From the NCBI RefSeq assembly GCF_000149955.1, contig NC_030991.1, positions 803,746-867,745 of the forward strand: a stretch of 64,000 nucleotides of DNA, written 5' to 3'. Under the pieces are notes generated by a model. That model was not told the origin of the DNA and searched no databases. It saw only the letters and a list, made by a program, of their open reading frames with translations. Positions 32,810-43,478 of this stretch are shown here, piece by piece. The stretch is from Fusarium oxysporum f. sp. lycopersici 4287. Taxonomy: Eukaryota > Ascomycota > Sordariomycetes > Hypocreales > Nectriaceae. Within the stretch, counting starts at the first letter, position 1. Each line of letters starts with the position of its first letter. A program made the translations under genes and the position numbers.

Positions 32810-34671
32810 ACGTACATGATAAGCGAGTGTCACAGACAAGCGAGTGTCTCAAAAATCCCTCAACTTCCCCAAATTTTCCTTCAATCATGAATTTCTCAAC
32901 AACCAACAATGCTACGGCTTAATAACGAGGCGAATATTCTTCTTGCTCTTCAAGCTCTTCAAAATGATCCAAAATTAAGTCTCCGTCGCGCAGCAAGCAT
33001 ATATACAGTCTCCTGGAAAACCCTTGGTCGCCGCCAGAAGGGCATCCAGTCTCAACGCGATGCCACTCCCAAGTCACGCAAACTGTCTGATCTGGAAGAG
33101 CAGACCATAGTTCAGTTCATTCTCGACCTAGATTCGCGAGGATTTCCCCCGCGACTACGTTGTGTGGAAGAAATGGCCAACCGACTGCTCGCCGACCGCG
33201 ACGCGCCACCTATCGGCAAGCGATGGGCTTCCAACTTTGTCAAGCGACACAGAGAGCTCAAGACGCGTTTTTTTCGTAGATATGACTGTCAGAGAGCCAA
33301 GTGCGAAGATCCAAACATCATTCGAAACTGGTTTAGGCTTGTGGAAAACACAGTCGCCAAGTACGGCATCCGATCGGATGATATCTGGAACTTTGACGAG
33401 ACTGGTTTTATGATGGGCGTCATTGCAAGCGGAATGATCATCACAGGCACAGACAGGAGTGGGAGGCCTAAATCAGTTCAACCTGGGAACCGGGAATGGA
33501 TTACCGTCATTCAGGCTATCAATGCGGAAGGCCGAGCGATCCCGCCGTTCATCATTGGTTCGGGCCAGTATCACCTCGCCAACTGGTACCGAGACAGCAA
33601 CCTCCCAGGCGATCGGGTCATTGCGACGAGCCCAAATGGCTGGACCGATAATGAGGTAGGCCTCGAGTGGCTAAAACACTTCGACCGGTGTACAAGCAAG
33701 CGATCAAATAGTCGCTATCGTCTTCTGATCCTCGACGGCCACGAAAGTCACCACTCTATCGACTTTGAGAGATATTGTAAGGAAAACAAAATCATCACGC
33801 TCTGTATGCCACCTCACTCGTCTCATCTACTTCAGCCTCTCGATGTCGGGTGCTTTAACCTACTCAAGAAGGCGTATGGTCGAGAAATTGAGCATCTGAT
33901 CCGATGCTCCATAACCCACGTTTCCAAGACCGAGTTCTTCTCGGCTTTTTATGCCGCATTTCAGGTCACAATGACGGAGCAAAATATAAAATCAGCCTTT
34001 AGAGGAGCCGGGCTTGTGCCTCGTGACCCGGAAAGTGTGGTCTCAAAGCTTGATGTGCGGCTGCGGACCCCAACGCCTGCCGAGGAGGTAGCTAGCCCCT
34101 CAACCCCTTGGGTCTCAAAGACGCCAAAAACCGTGCTTGAAGCACAATTTCAGTGTGAATACCTCGATAGACGAATAAGGCGGCACCAAAGTAGCTCCCC
34201 AGAGTCAATTCTAGGAGCTCTCAAGTCTCTTGCTAAGGGAACCAAGGCGATAATGCACGAGAATGCCTTGTTAAGGGCTGAGAACCAAGACCTTCGACAA
34301 GCAAATGAGATACTAAGTCGGTGGCGGAATATGAAAAAAACCAGACTGCAGAAGAGAGGGGTGATGACAGTAGAGGAAGGAAGGCAAGCGATTGGTCAGA
34401 TGAATGTTGACGGGCAGGCAGTGGAAGAATCGTTGAGAAGTGGTAGTCAGGGAAGGTCGGTGCAAGCAAAGGAAAGGCATTGTGGAGCATGCGGCAAGAT
34501 GGGGCATAACGCAAGAACATGTCAGATAGTTGTTTCAGTGTCTGAGGAAGAGCATAGCAGTTAGTTTCAATTGATTTAGAGTTTCGTTGTGTTTTTGTGA
34601 CGATTTACATCTTGTGGATCGATGTTTGTTGAGACACTCGCTTGTCTGAGACGCTCGCTTATCATGTACGT
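32810..34671 (+). mobile_element. Pogo/Fot1 element B, apparently intact
   Basis: 1862 bp with inverted repeats ACGTACATGATAAGCGAGTG / CGCTTATCATGTACGT and TA duplications at 32808-32809 and 34672-34673. Each TIR contains two AAGCGAGTGTCWCA-type direct repeats. An uninterrupted transposase lies between them, so it may still be able to move. Confidence 0.92.
32909..34564 (+). CDS. Pogo/Fot1-type DDE transposase
   Basis: 551 codons without interruption. The N-terminus carries a Psq-like helix-turn-helix and a CENP-B-type HTH (RRAASIYTV, VEEMANRLLADRD). The catalytic domain has the three acidic residues in NFDETGF, LILDGHESHH and LLQPLDVGCF. The C-terminal part has a coiled coil (ALLRAENQDLRQANEIL) and a CCHC zinc knuckle, HCGACGKMGHNARTC. 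The enzyme cuts and reinserts DNA at TA sites in the nucleus. A homologous but broken gene lies at 41472. The knuckle may help it bind nucleic acid. Confidence 0.93.
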   Translation: MLRLNNEANILLALQALQNDPKLSLRRAASIYTVSWKTLGRRQKGIQSQRDATPKSRKLSDLEEQTIVQFILDLDSRGFPPRLRCVEEMANRLLADRDAPPIGKRWASNFVKRHRELKTRFFRRYDCQRAKCEDPNIIRNWFRLVENTVAKYGIRSDDIWNFDETGFMMGVIASGMIITGTDRSGRPKSVQPGNREWITVIQAINAEGRAIPPFIIGSGQYHLANWYRDSNLPGDRVIATSPNGWTDNEVGLEWLKHFDRCTSKRSNSRYRLLILDGHESHHSIDFERYCKENKIITLCMPPHSSHLLQPLDVGCFNLLKKAYGREIEHLIRCSITHVSKTEFFSAFYAAFQVTMTEQNIKSAFRGAGLVPRDPESVVSKLDVRLRTPTPAEEVASPSTPWVSKTPKTVLEAQFQCEYLDRRIRRHQSSSPESILGALKSLAKGTKAIMHENALLRAENQDLRQANEILSRWRNMKKTRLQKRGVMTVEEGRQAIGQMNVDGQAVEESLRSGSQGRSVQAKERHCGACGKMGHNARTCQIVVSVSEEEHSS

Positions 34672-34673
34672 TA

Positions 34674-35385
34674 TGCATAGGTCGATTGTCAACCCAAATT
34701 TTCTAATGTAGAAATGTTCGCGATCTTCAGGATCCACTCCACCACGGTGATCCCAGAACTGCCACCACGAATTTGCCTCAAAGCTTTAGTTAGGTGCAGT
34801 TTTGACTGTGTCGGTAACTCCACCGGGGAAGAATGTAGTGCTAGCAGTTTGACAGCTCACCATGAGACTAAGCTCAAACTTCATTGACAGTGAGCCTAAA
34901 TCTTGTTACTCCTGTCACGTGGGCGTCAATGCACATTAGATTATCGGTCACTATTTGACCCAAGGCCCTGAAAGCTAGGTCTTTGGTTCTTCCCTGTTCC
35001 CTCCTTGTACCTCACACTGATATTAACACGTAGGTTTATGTGTGGTCGACAGGGGTTTGAAGCTGACGGGTTTGTGTATCAAAGCATTCATCTCGATTTA
35101 GAAACAGAGTTTAAATGTCTAGATCGAACTCAACGCATCTTGCAATCGACCAGTTACCCCATTGAAGTGACAGGCAGTGTGCCCCTTTGAGTTCTACGCT
35201 AGGATCAGACGGCCGTTTGATAGCTTGTATTGAACGTGCACTAATTACATAGACCAATTACCCGAGATGGCCATTTCAGCTTGCATTGATATGATAAGCC
35301 TGGCATCAAAACACACTAAGCTCTTAACAGAACAACGGTGAGAATGCTTCCATGATATTCACACGGTATGAATTCTCCGTCAACG
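34674..35385. other. Intergenic, downstream of bHLH gene
   Basis: No gene is recognised. Confidence 0.45.
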
Positions 35386-36280
35386 TTACGCCGTTGGATA
35401 GCCGTTTGTTTTTATACTCAATAGAAAGGCAATCTCATTTTCCAATTCCAAAATCCTTTCACTTGCCAAATCCAGTACTTGTCCCCGGCTTAAGACTTGG
35501 CTCGGGTTGGCTATGCTGTCCCTGTCAGCTAGTCTGCGTGTATTTGACGCTGGTAGTACCGCGAGAAGTCTTTCAAACTGAGACTTGAGTCGGGTGCGGT
35601 ACTGCTTTTCGATGAGGTTATGGCATTCTCGAGCATGTGCTCGAGTGCCCGAAACGGCGGATCGACGTTTACAGTTCTTCGGCTTGCGTGATGCTGATCG
35701 CAGTTCAACTTCCGGGGTGGAATACGAAAGGTTGTTAGTGGGGAAGATTTGAGTTGGTGTTTGGTTCTGTTGTCCCGTTGGGGTCAGGGGTTCACTCGTC
35801 TCGCTGCTCACCGACTCGATGCTGGTCTTGTGGCAAGCATAGTTGAGGTCTGTGTTGGGACTTGGTTGGCAGGCCATGGAATAATTGGCTTGCAAAAGAT
35901 CAGAAAGTCCATGTGTGCTGGATGTGTTTGACAAATACTCAGAAGCGAGGTAATCATCCGCATCCCATGGGAGGGTTTTGGTGGTTACTGTCGAGAATAC
36001 CACGGTGAGTAGGTGTTCTGTAGATCAGCTTCAAGGCGACTTACCCTGTCCGAGTGAAAAGTCAAGAGGCATCTGACGGTTAGAGTTAGTGCATGTTTCG
36101 TGAAGTTGCAGGAAGCAGGCTTCGGCATGGCCGAGCACCAAACTCGTGGCATGGAGACAGAGGGTGGGCTCCTAACATGATATAGATAAGATAAAGATGG
36201 GAACTTACTTCGAACTGAGGATCGCTGCCAACTCCTTGAGCAAGAGTGTCCAAGGTACCACCAATCTGTAAAGCAGCCAT
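35386..36280 (-). CDS. bHLH transcription factor
   Basis: Three exons on the minus strand, 36280-36209, 36072-36045 and 35987-35386, joined by GT-AG introns of 136 and 57 bp, give 233 residues. The first exon encodes MAALQIGGTLDTLAQGVGSD. The 28-bp middle exon encodes MPLDFSLGQ, and the junctions keep frame. The basic helix-loop-helix is at the C-terminal third: basic region HARECHNLIEKQYRTRLK, helix 1 to LLAVLP, a long loop, and helix 2 QVLDLASERILELENEIAFL. His, Glu and Arg at the E-box-contacting positions are present (H..IE.qYR). It is presumably a nuclear E-box-binding regulator, homodimeric or heterodimeric; its targets are unknown. No lesion is visible. Confidence 0.85.
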
Positions 36281-38698
36281 CTGGCGCTCAGTGGGTAGTC
36301 ACTGGTATGAGACGATTGGAAACTTTGATAAAAAAGAAATCAGAGAGGGAGAATGGATGCTTGACAAGGTAATCCTTAAGGTATTGACTCGCAGCAATTG
36401 CTATTGTTTAAATAGGAGGCACTGGTTCTCTGTATGTACTACATATGTAATATCTTACGAGAATTTCAGAGACAATAGTCTAACACTTTATCGAGATAGT
36501 GGCGTATCGTATGCCTTGTCGACTGATCTTGACACTGGGTGATGGGTTGGGCGCCCAGTGCATCGGGCCCTTCCACGTCGACCTAAGTCACCTCCAGTTC
36601 ACTAATCAGAAAAGAGAGATAACTTGATAGGGGAAACGGGCTCGAGACTGACTCTGCGGTGTCCACCTCCCCGCACTAGCGAATAACCTTAGGTTTAGGT
36701 GGTGGTCTAGACCGGTCCATTGCTTGAGCTGCGGTCTAGAATGTGTCAGCAGATAGCGGCGTCATCGAATACGCTATGCGGCATTGAGGGGACGATGGAG
36801 TTTGGTGCTGTGAAATATTTTGGCCAGGCAAGACGAGAAGACGGTGAAAAGAAGGGAATGGATCGGCGACTGTTAAGACATCCCCTCAAACAATATTATC
36901 AATGTGTTTGCTGTTTGCTGCATATCGCATTGGATTGTCATGGTTATTATGTAGTGTTCCATCGAGGATGCTTACGCACGCCATTTATGTAATAAGCATG
37001 TGATTCCTCTGTATTGGATAGGGAATTCGCAGCATTATCGGGCAGCCGAGAACCGCGCCAAGTTTTAGGAATGCCTTCTTGTTTGTCATATAATTGGCAA
37101 CGACAAAACCCTAGACCTTTCAGCCATCAGGCCTGACGATGGATGGTGCCAAATCTCGCTCTAATGATGAACTGAGTCTGTTTATAGTGCCATCTTCTGT
37201 AAGCTTGATGACCTCTTCTGATAGGTTAAGGATGGCCACGGCCCAGTTTTAATCAACCGACACTTGCTCTACGACGCCACTTAACTACTCAATCCTCTTT
37301 TCTCTCATTAAATTAAGAATCATTTTAACGCCTCCTTCTCTGTTTACCATCACCTTATTTTCAGTCCACCATCTTTTTACATGTGGCGCATGGCAATGAA
37401 ACTTAATATGCACTATTGGTCGTTTTCACAGGCAAAACACCCCATTCCTTCCGGTTGCTTCCAGGACCCCTTATTCCAACGTTGTACTCTGTATGCCGGT
37501 GGAATTACTTGTTTCCTACGATCTGCCCACGGACCTCCATATGACAACTGTTAGACGCTGAACCACCAAGAGCGTAGCATCTAGCCTTAAGCAAGACTGT
37601 GCTCTCCTTGAGAGCCTCCGGAACAGAAAGTAGATTTCTTTAACAAAAGCAACGCCACCAAGAACATTCCACAACATCTAGTCAGGAGGTTTAGTTAGAA
37701 CACATATCATTACCCTATGTGTCAGCTCCGGTTCCGGGATATACTCTTTCAGGAACAGAGGCTAAACTGGGGTGAACAATCCGGTGCGTGGCTGATTGCC
37801 TCAGTCATCAAAGAGTTGCCCTGTTCCTGAATTCTCTAGCGGCAACTTACGGATGCCCTAATTGTCCTTGATTGTGTCAACAGGTCAGGAACGAGTCATA
37901 GTTGCCACAAGAGGGTTTTCAGGTTGGCACCGCGTCAGCCGTGTCTTCCAAACTCGAGCAAGCGCATATGCACAGAATAAATGCAGTTTAGACCAAATGA
38001 GGAACAGATCTATAGCTTATTCTGAGATCTCCAGCAGTCGTTTCTTGACCGCTGATCGTACTCCAGCGGCTATGTGCGAATCTGATTAACGGAATGCTCT
38101 CATTCTCGCATCACGAACCCTGCAGGATGGATCCTTGTATCACCTTGCATCATTGTGGCACCAACAAACCCGATTTTTCGGAAACTGCAGTGGCTTGCCA
38201 ATAGATACTTGCCATACTCGAAAACATCAATTAGCCCTCGTCATCAGGGGCCACTTGTGGAAAAGAACAACGTGGTAGCAGACCTAGTGAATCAGGTGAT
38301 TATCGTTTCACTCCAGACTGTTGGGAACTGTCATGGAATGCATAGCAAGAAGCCTAGCATGTGCCGGGAAAGACATATTTACGATCAGTTCAATTCTGAG
38401 GTTGATTTGAAGGAAGAAATTGACCTCAAGTATAAGCATCTTTGCTTTGTAGCCACTGCGCAGTTGGTGAATAGGAATTCTGGGACAATTCTTAATCATA
38501 TCATCAGGTTAATTTTTCACTACAGGGCTGCCGTCAGATCAGATTAACACTCAGATATATCAATCAAATCGAGCAATCCAAATCAGATATAGAATTTTAT
38601 CAGATCAATCAAATCAGATACAGGCGTCTATCCATCTGATATATCTGATATTTCTTGCACAGCGAGCGGTTACCCTAGAACTGCCGGATCATCTGTTT
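36281..38698. other. 2.4-kb stretch without supported gene
   Basis: Open frames up to 130 codons exist but show no recognisable domain or codon pattern. A hairpin CACTGGG...CCCAGTG lies at about 36535-36562. The last 100 bp before the gap are low-complexity (ATCAAATCAGATA-like). Confidence 0.45.
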
Positions 38699-38798
38699 NN
38701 NNNNNNNNNNNNNNNNNNNNNNNNNNNNNNNNNNNNNNNNNNNNNNNNNNNNNNNNNNNNNNNNNNNNNNNNNNNNNNNNNNNNNNNNNNNNNNNNNN
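38699..38798. other. Assembly gap, 100 N
   Basis: Exactly 100 Ns. The start codon of the following peptidase gene lies in or before it. Confidence 0.99.
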
Positions 38799-40640
38799 CT
38801 CACTGCAATAAGCTTTCTCCTTCTTATACCACTAAGCCTAGCAATCGTGCTACCACGCAACGACAATGTCGATGGCCTGGACTGGAAGCCGTGCGACCTG
38901 CCCTTCCCCAAGTCGCGCCAAGAGCAGATCAAAGAAGCCATCGACTGCGCGACAATCAAAGTTCCCCTCGACTACACGAATCCAAAGTCCGGCGGAGAGA
39001 TTGATCTCCAGCTGATCAAGGTTAATGCAACCAGGCAGCCTGCTAGGGCTAGTGTTATCTTTAACCCCGGTGGTCCTGGGTCTTCTGGTATTGAAGAGGT
39101 CGCAGTTCTTGGTCCTATGTATCGAGAGTAAGTTGCTTAAGCACTTTATTGTGCTACATAATTCTAATGTCTGTAGTATTCTAGGTGGCAGCTTCAACGT
39201 TATTGGCTTTGATGCACGGTAGGTTCTAGTCGTCTTCAGCAAGCAACAGTAAGCTCATAAAGATCCAGAGGCACAGGACGTACGATCCCCTTCTCCTGCG
39301 CAGTCAGAAACAAGACCGCCGACTCAGACTCGGGCAGCCTGTCCCGGCGCAACCCCTATTCACAATTACCTAACCCTCAGGTTGATGCCTACAATATTCT
39401 CAAACATCAGACTTGGCACGGTGCCAAAGAGTACTTTAAGGGTTGCTATGAGAACCATAAAGACACCGGCCGCTTTTATGGAACCACCTTTGTTGCTAAA
39501 GATCTGCTCGCCATCGTCGATGCCTTAAAAGAGGATGGTCTCCTACGATTCTGGGGCCGCTCGTATAGCACCATTCTCGGACAGACCTTTGCAGCCATGT
39601 TCCCTGAACGCATTGGTCATTTGCTCCTGGATTCTGTCGTCGAGCCTGATGGATACTACCGCGGTAATTGGGCTAGTGCTACACGCGATACGGAATCTGC
39701 ACTGTTCCACTTTTTCGAGCAGTGTATTGACGCTGATGTAGAAGTTTGCCCGCTGGCTAACTTCACCGGCACTAAAACCACGGCCGAGAGCCTGATGAGC
39801 CAACTTTCCGATGTTCTTCAGAAGCTTAAGGATGATCCTATCATGGTGCCAAAAGAGCTCCAGGCCCCGCGGGTCTTCTGGTTTAGCCCTGGAAAGTGGG
39901 ATCTATCACTCTTCATTAAAAGTGTGATCCAAGCCAATTTGTATAGCCCCGCCAAGTTCTTACGTCTCAGCTCGATACTTGGCCCGGTACTTGTTGGGAA
40001 CTTTAGCAGCCTGATTGGACCTGAAGCTATCGAAATCCAAGCTCAAGCCGCCAAAGAGGCACCAGAGAAGCAGAAAGAGGATGGATTACCATGGAACCTA
40101 GGTGTCGACGCTTTCCACGCAATCGCATGTTCCGATTCCAAGTATAGAGCAGAGAAACCCGAAGATATGTACTCACTGCTTCAGGCTCAGGTGGCACAGG
40201 GCTCTTTCGCGGATTCTATCAGCGGCAAGTTCTGGCCTTGTGCGCAGTGGCCTTTCACCGCGGCCGAAACATACGGTGGCAGCTTTGACCAAATTAATAC
40301 TAAGAACCCCATTCTTCTTGTGAATGGCAAATGGGATCCTGTCACGCCTCTGAGTGGTGCTTGGGACGTATCTTCGCGCTTCGGTGAAAGCAGACTTCTG
40401 GTCCACGAGGGTGCCGGCGTAAGTTGAAACTCCCTCCCTTCCTGCTCTCAAACTAACACCATATAGCATGGGTTCCAGAATGGAGTATCCAAGTGCACGA
40501 ACGAAGTTGTGCAGAGGTATTTTGAAAAGGATGAGCTTCCGAAGCTCGGCATGGTTTGCAAAGCCGATAGGAATGCTTTTGAACAGGCCGTTGGCGATGC
40601 CAATGCAAAGGTCTTTCGGGCAATGCATGGTGGAGAATGA
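38799..40640 (+). CDS. Secreted TAP-like serine peptidase (S33), 5' end in gap
   Basis: Exons <38799-39127, 39177-39218, 39269-40418 and 40467-40640 are joined by GT-AG introns of 48-50 bp. The first visible residues (LTAISFLLLIPLSLAIV) are the hydrophobic core of a signal peptide, so only the start codon and a few residues are missing. The alpha/beta-hydrolase fold is clear: oxyanion segment FNPGGPGSSG, nucleophile elbow RFWGRSYSTILG, Asp in LVNGKWDPVTPL, and His in GAG|HGF just after the last intron. The C-terminal part is the TAP-like domain seen in tripeptidyl aminopeptidases. The elbow reads G-R-S-Y-S where the family has G-x-S-x-G. It would release N-terminal peptides outside the cell if active. 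Otherwise the gene looks intact. Confidence 0.87.
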
Positions 40641-41374
40641 GATTCCTATAAAAGGTTTGAAGCAGTCGGAAATATAACTATATTTTAATATATTAGGACG
40701 TTCAGTATCTTCGCTTGATGTGGTTATAGTAAGTTGGCTGGCTAGGCGGTAAAATAATGATATCCTAGCAGGTTACGATATCGACGATTTATGTGGAGTT
40801 GTTGAACAGGCAATAGGTGTTACGTGCAAGCTGGGGTACTTTAAGATTACATCCAAAAAGGTAAAACCTTGAAGGGGCAGAATAAAAACAGAACACGACA
40901 TGAATGTACCAATCTGGATCAATGGACTGAATACACGCAATGTCTGACAGGAGTCTCACCTCTAGTAAAATTGTAACAAGACAATAGGGCATATGATGCC
41001 AGGATATATACCTAATATTGGAATTTGTTTTACTTAGGAAGATGCTAGAAGAGAATATGAAACGCTATTACTTAAAGAGCAGCAAGCCCTGCCTCATTTG
41101 CGCATAGATACTATAGAGATTATTTCTTTAGATCCATTATTATAGTCTATTCTCCATCGGTCCTCTTATCCTTCATACTTGCCGGCACGTCAGGTCCCTT
41201 AATAAATCCTCGAGTAAGAATACTTAAAGAGCGCAGAGGTCAATCAGCAGTACTTCCAGAGCTTGAACAGATTCATGATCGTTGGCTGAGTAAAGCACAT
41301 TTACAGCTCAATGACCTTGAGAAGGATGTCGAAGATTAGATGATTCTGTGAGTTCCTTTTCAATTAGGTCGTAA
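40641..41374. other. Intergenic with possible coding relic
   Basis: A short frame ending LEQIHDRWLSKAHLQLNDLEK (about 41240-41340) has a coding look but stands alone. It lies just before pogo element C and I cannot name it. Confidence 0.35.
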
Positions 41375-43213
41375 CGTATATGATAAGCGAGTGCACCAAC
41401 CAAGCGAGTGCACCAAAAATCTCCCAATCTCTCCTCTTCACATCTAATTAACTACTCCTCAACCATTAAATATGCCACAATCAAATAATGAAGCTAACAT
41501 GCTTCTCGCTCTTCGAGCCCTTCAAAATGACCCGAAACTGGGTCTCCGACCCGCCGCAAGGTTGTACCAGGTGGATTATTATGCCCTTCGTCGCCGACAG
41601 AAAGGCATCCAGTCTCGACGCGATACCATTCCTAACTCACGCAGATTATCTGATCTAGAAGAGCAGATCATTGTTCAGTTCATTCTTGACCTGGATTCAC
41701 GAGGATTTCCCCCCGCGACTGCGTGGTGTTGAAGAAATGGCCAACCGACTGCTCGCCGACCGCGACGCGTCACCTGTTGGCAAGCGCTGGGCTTCCAACT
41801 TCGTCAGGCGACAACTAGACCTCAAGGCGCGTTCTTTTCGTAAATACGATTATCAGAGGGCCAAATGCGAAGATCCAACTATTATCCGCGATTGGTTTAG
41901 GCTCGTGGAGAATACAATCGCGAAATATGGTATCAGCCTCGCTGATATCTATAACTTTGACGAGACCGGCTTTATGATGGGCGTTATTGCAAGCGGAATG
42001 GTTATCACAGGCGTAGAAAAACGTGGAAAGGTGAATTCAGTGCAGCCTGGAAACCGAGAGTGGGTTACAGTGATTCAGGCGATCAATGCGGAAGGCTGGG
42101 CCATCGCGCCGTTTATCGTCGTTGCGGGCCAATATCACCTCGCCAGCTGGTACCAAGAAAGCAATCTCCCCGGGGATTGGGCTATTGCGACAACTCAAAA
42201 TGGCTGGACCGATAATGAGACTGGTCTTGAGTGGCTCAAGCACTTTGATCAATGCACAAAAACCCGATCAACTGGTCGCTATCGTCTTCTAATCCTCGAT
42301 GGACACGAAAGTCACCACTCGGTTGACTTTGAAAAATATTGCGAAGAGAACCACATCATTACGCTATGTATGCCGCCTCATTCATCTCATCTACTTCAAC
42401 CTCTTGATGTCGGGTGCTTTGGGCCGCTCAAAAAGGCATATGGTCGAGAAATAGAGCATCTGATTAGGTGCTCTCTAACCCATGTTCCAAAGACGGACTT
42501 CTTTCCGGCATTTTATGCCGCCCACCAAGCCGCTATAACTGAAAGTAATATCAGGGGGGGGGCTTAGAGGGTCCGGGCTTGTTCCTTTAGACCCGGAAAG
42601 TGTTATATCGAAGCTTGATGTGCAGCTACGAACTCCAACGCCAATCAAGGAGGAGGCTAGCCTTCCCGACCTTTGGGTGCCCAAGACGGCAAAGACTGTC
42701 CTCGAGGCCACTTCTCAGTCTGAATACCTTGAAAGACGAATCAGAAGGCACCAGTACAGCTCTCCAGCATCTATTGTTAACGCGCTCAAGTCATTTTCTA
42801 AGGGAACGAAGGCGATAATGCATCAGATAGCATTATTAAAGTGTGAGAATCAGATCCTTCGACAGGCAAATGAGACTCTTAGCAAAAGGCGCAGAGCAAA
42901 AAAAAAAAGCCGCCTACGTAATGGAGGAAAGATGACTGTAGGTGAGGGTATGGATGTAATTGATCAGAAAGACGTTGATACGCAGATGGTGGCCGAATTA
43001 TCGAGAAGTGGTGGTAGGGGAAGGACAGAGCTGGCGAGAGAAAGGCGCTGTAGAACCTGTGGAAAGACTGGACATAATACAAGAACAAGTCAGATAGCTG
43101 TACGAATATCTGAAGAAGAGTATAGCGATTAGTTTCAATTACTTAGATGCTTTGCTGTGATTTTAAGCTCTATTCTGTCTTGATAGTGGGAATTTCTGGT
43201 GCACTCGCTTGGT
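41375..43213 (+). mobile_element. Pogo/Fot1 element C, decayed and 3'-truncated
   Basis: The left TIR ACGTATATGATAAGCGAGTG follows TA at 41373-41374 and contains two AAGCGAGTGCACCA repeats. The right TIR survives only as GGTGCACTCGCTTGGT. It stops at 43213, where the copia LTR begins, so about the outer 25 bp are lost. Confidence 0.9.
41472..43132 (+). pseudogene. Pogo transposase, frameshifted
   Basis: It encodes the same protein family as the gene at 32909, in three open blocks: 41472-41732, 41671-42567 and 42620-43132. The first break is an extra C in the run at 41709-41714. The second is at the G9 run at 42554-42562, where the flanking bases also differ. The catalytic motifs NFDETGF, LILDGHESHH and LLQPLDVGCF are intact, and the C-terminal CCHC-like knuckle (CRTCGKTGHNTRTS) has lost its last Cys. 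Confidence 0.9.
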
Positions 43214-43410
43214 TGTTGGAAAATCCGGGGATCCCCCTTCCCTTCAGGATTCAGACTAACAGTCTGAAAGTCCTAGATTTAAAGTTTAAAGTCCTAGATG
43301 AAATCATTTAGAGATATAAACCTGAGAAGAACTCTCATCTCACTAATGAACAATCAAGTTATACAAAAATATATATTTTCACCTAGCACTACTGCGCAAT
43401 ATAAACAACA
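43214..43410 (+). repeat. 5' LTR of copia element
   Basis: 197 bp. It contains the hairpin CAGACTAACAGTCTG and a direct repeat AGTCCTAGA spaced by an AT-rich TTTAAAGTTTAAA stretch. Confidence 0.95.
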
Positions 43411-43422
43411 GGTTATGAGCCC
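43411..43422 (+). promoter_or_regulatory. Copia primer-binding site (tRNA-iMet anticodon type)
   Basis: Immediately after the LTR, GGTTATGAGCCC is the complement of GGGCTCATAACC, the anticodon stem-loop of initiator tRNA-Met. Drosophila copia is known to prime from a half-tRNA-iMet by pairing at this internal region; the same mode is inferred here. Confidence 0.75.
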
Positions 43423-43478
43423 GGGTTAGCAAACACCGGGTTTCTCTTCTGAATCAAAGAACCAAACTTCAACTCAAG

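Noticed and set aside
38155..38547. 130-codon plus-strand frame
   Set aside because: No recognisable motif and low-complexity sequence downstream; not enough to call a gene.
38675..38959. Minus-strand frame across the second N gap
   Set aside because: It crosses the gap and lies antisense to the peptidase signal peptide and first exon.
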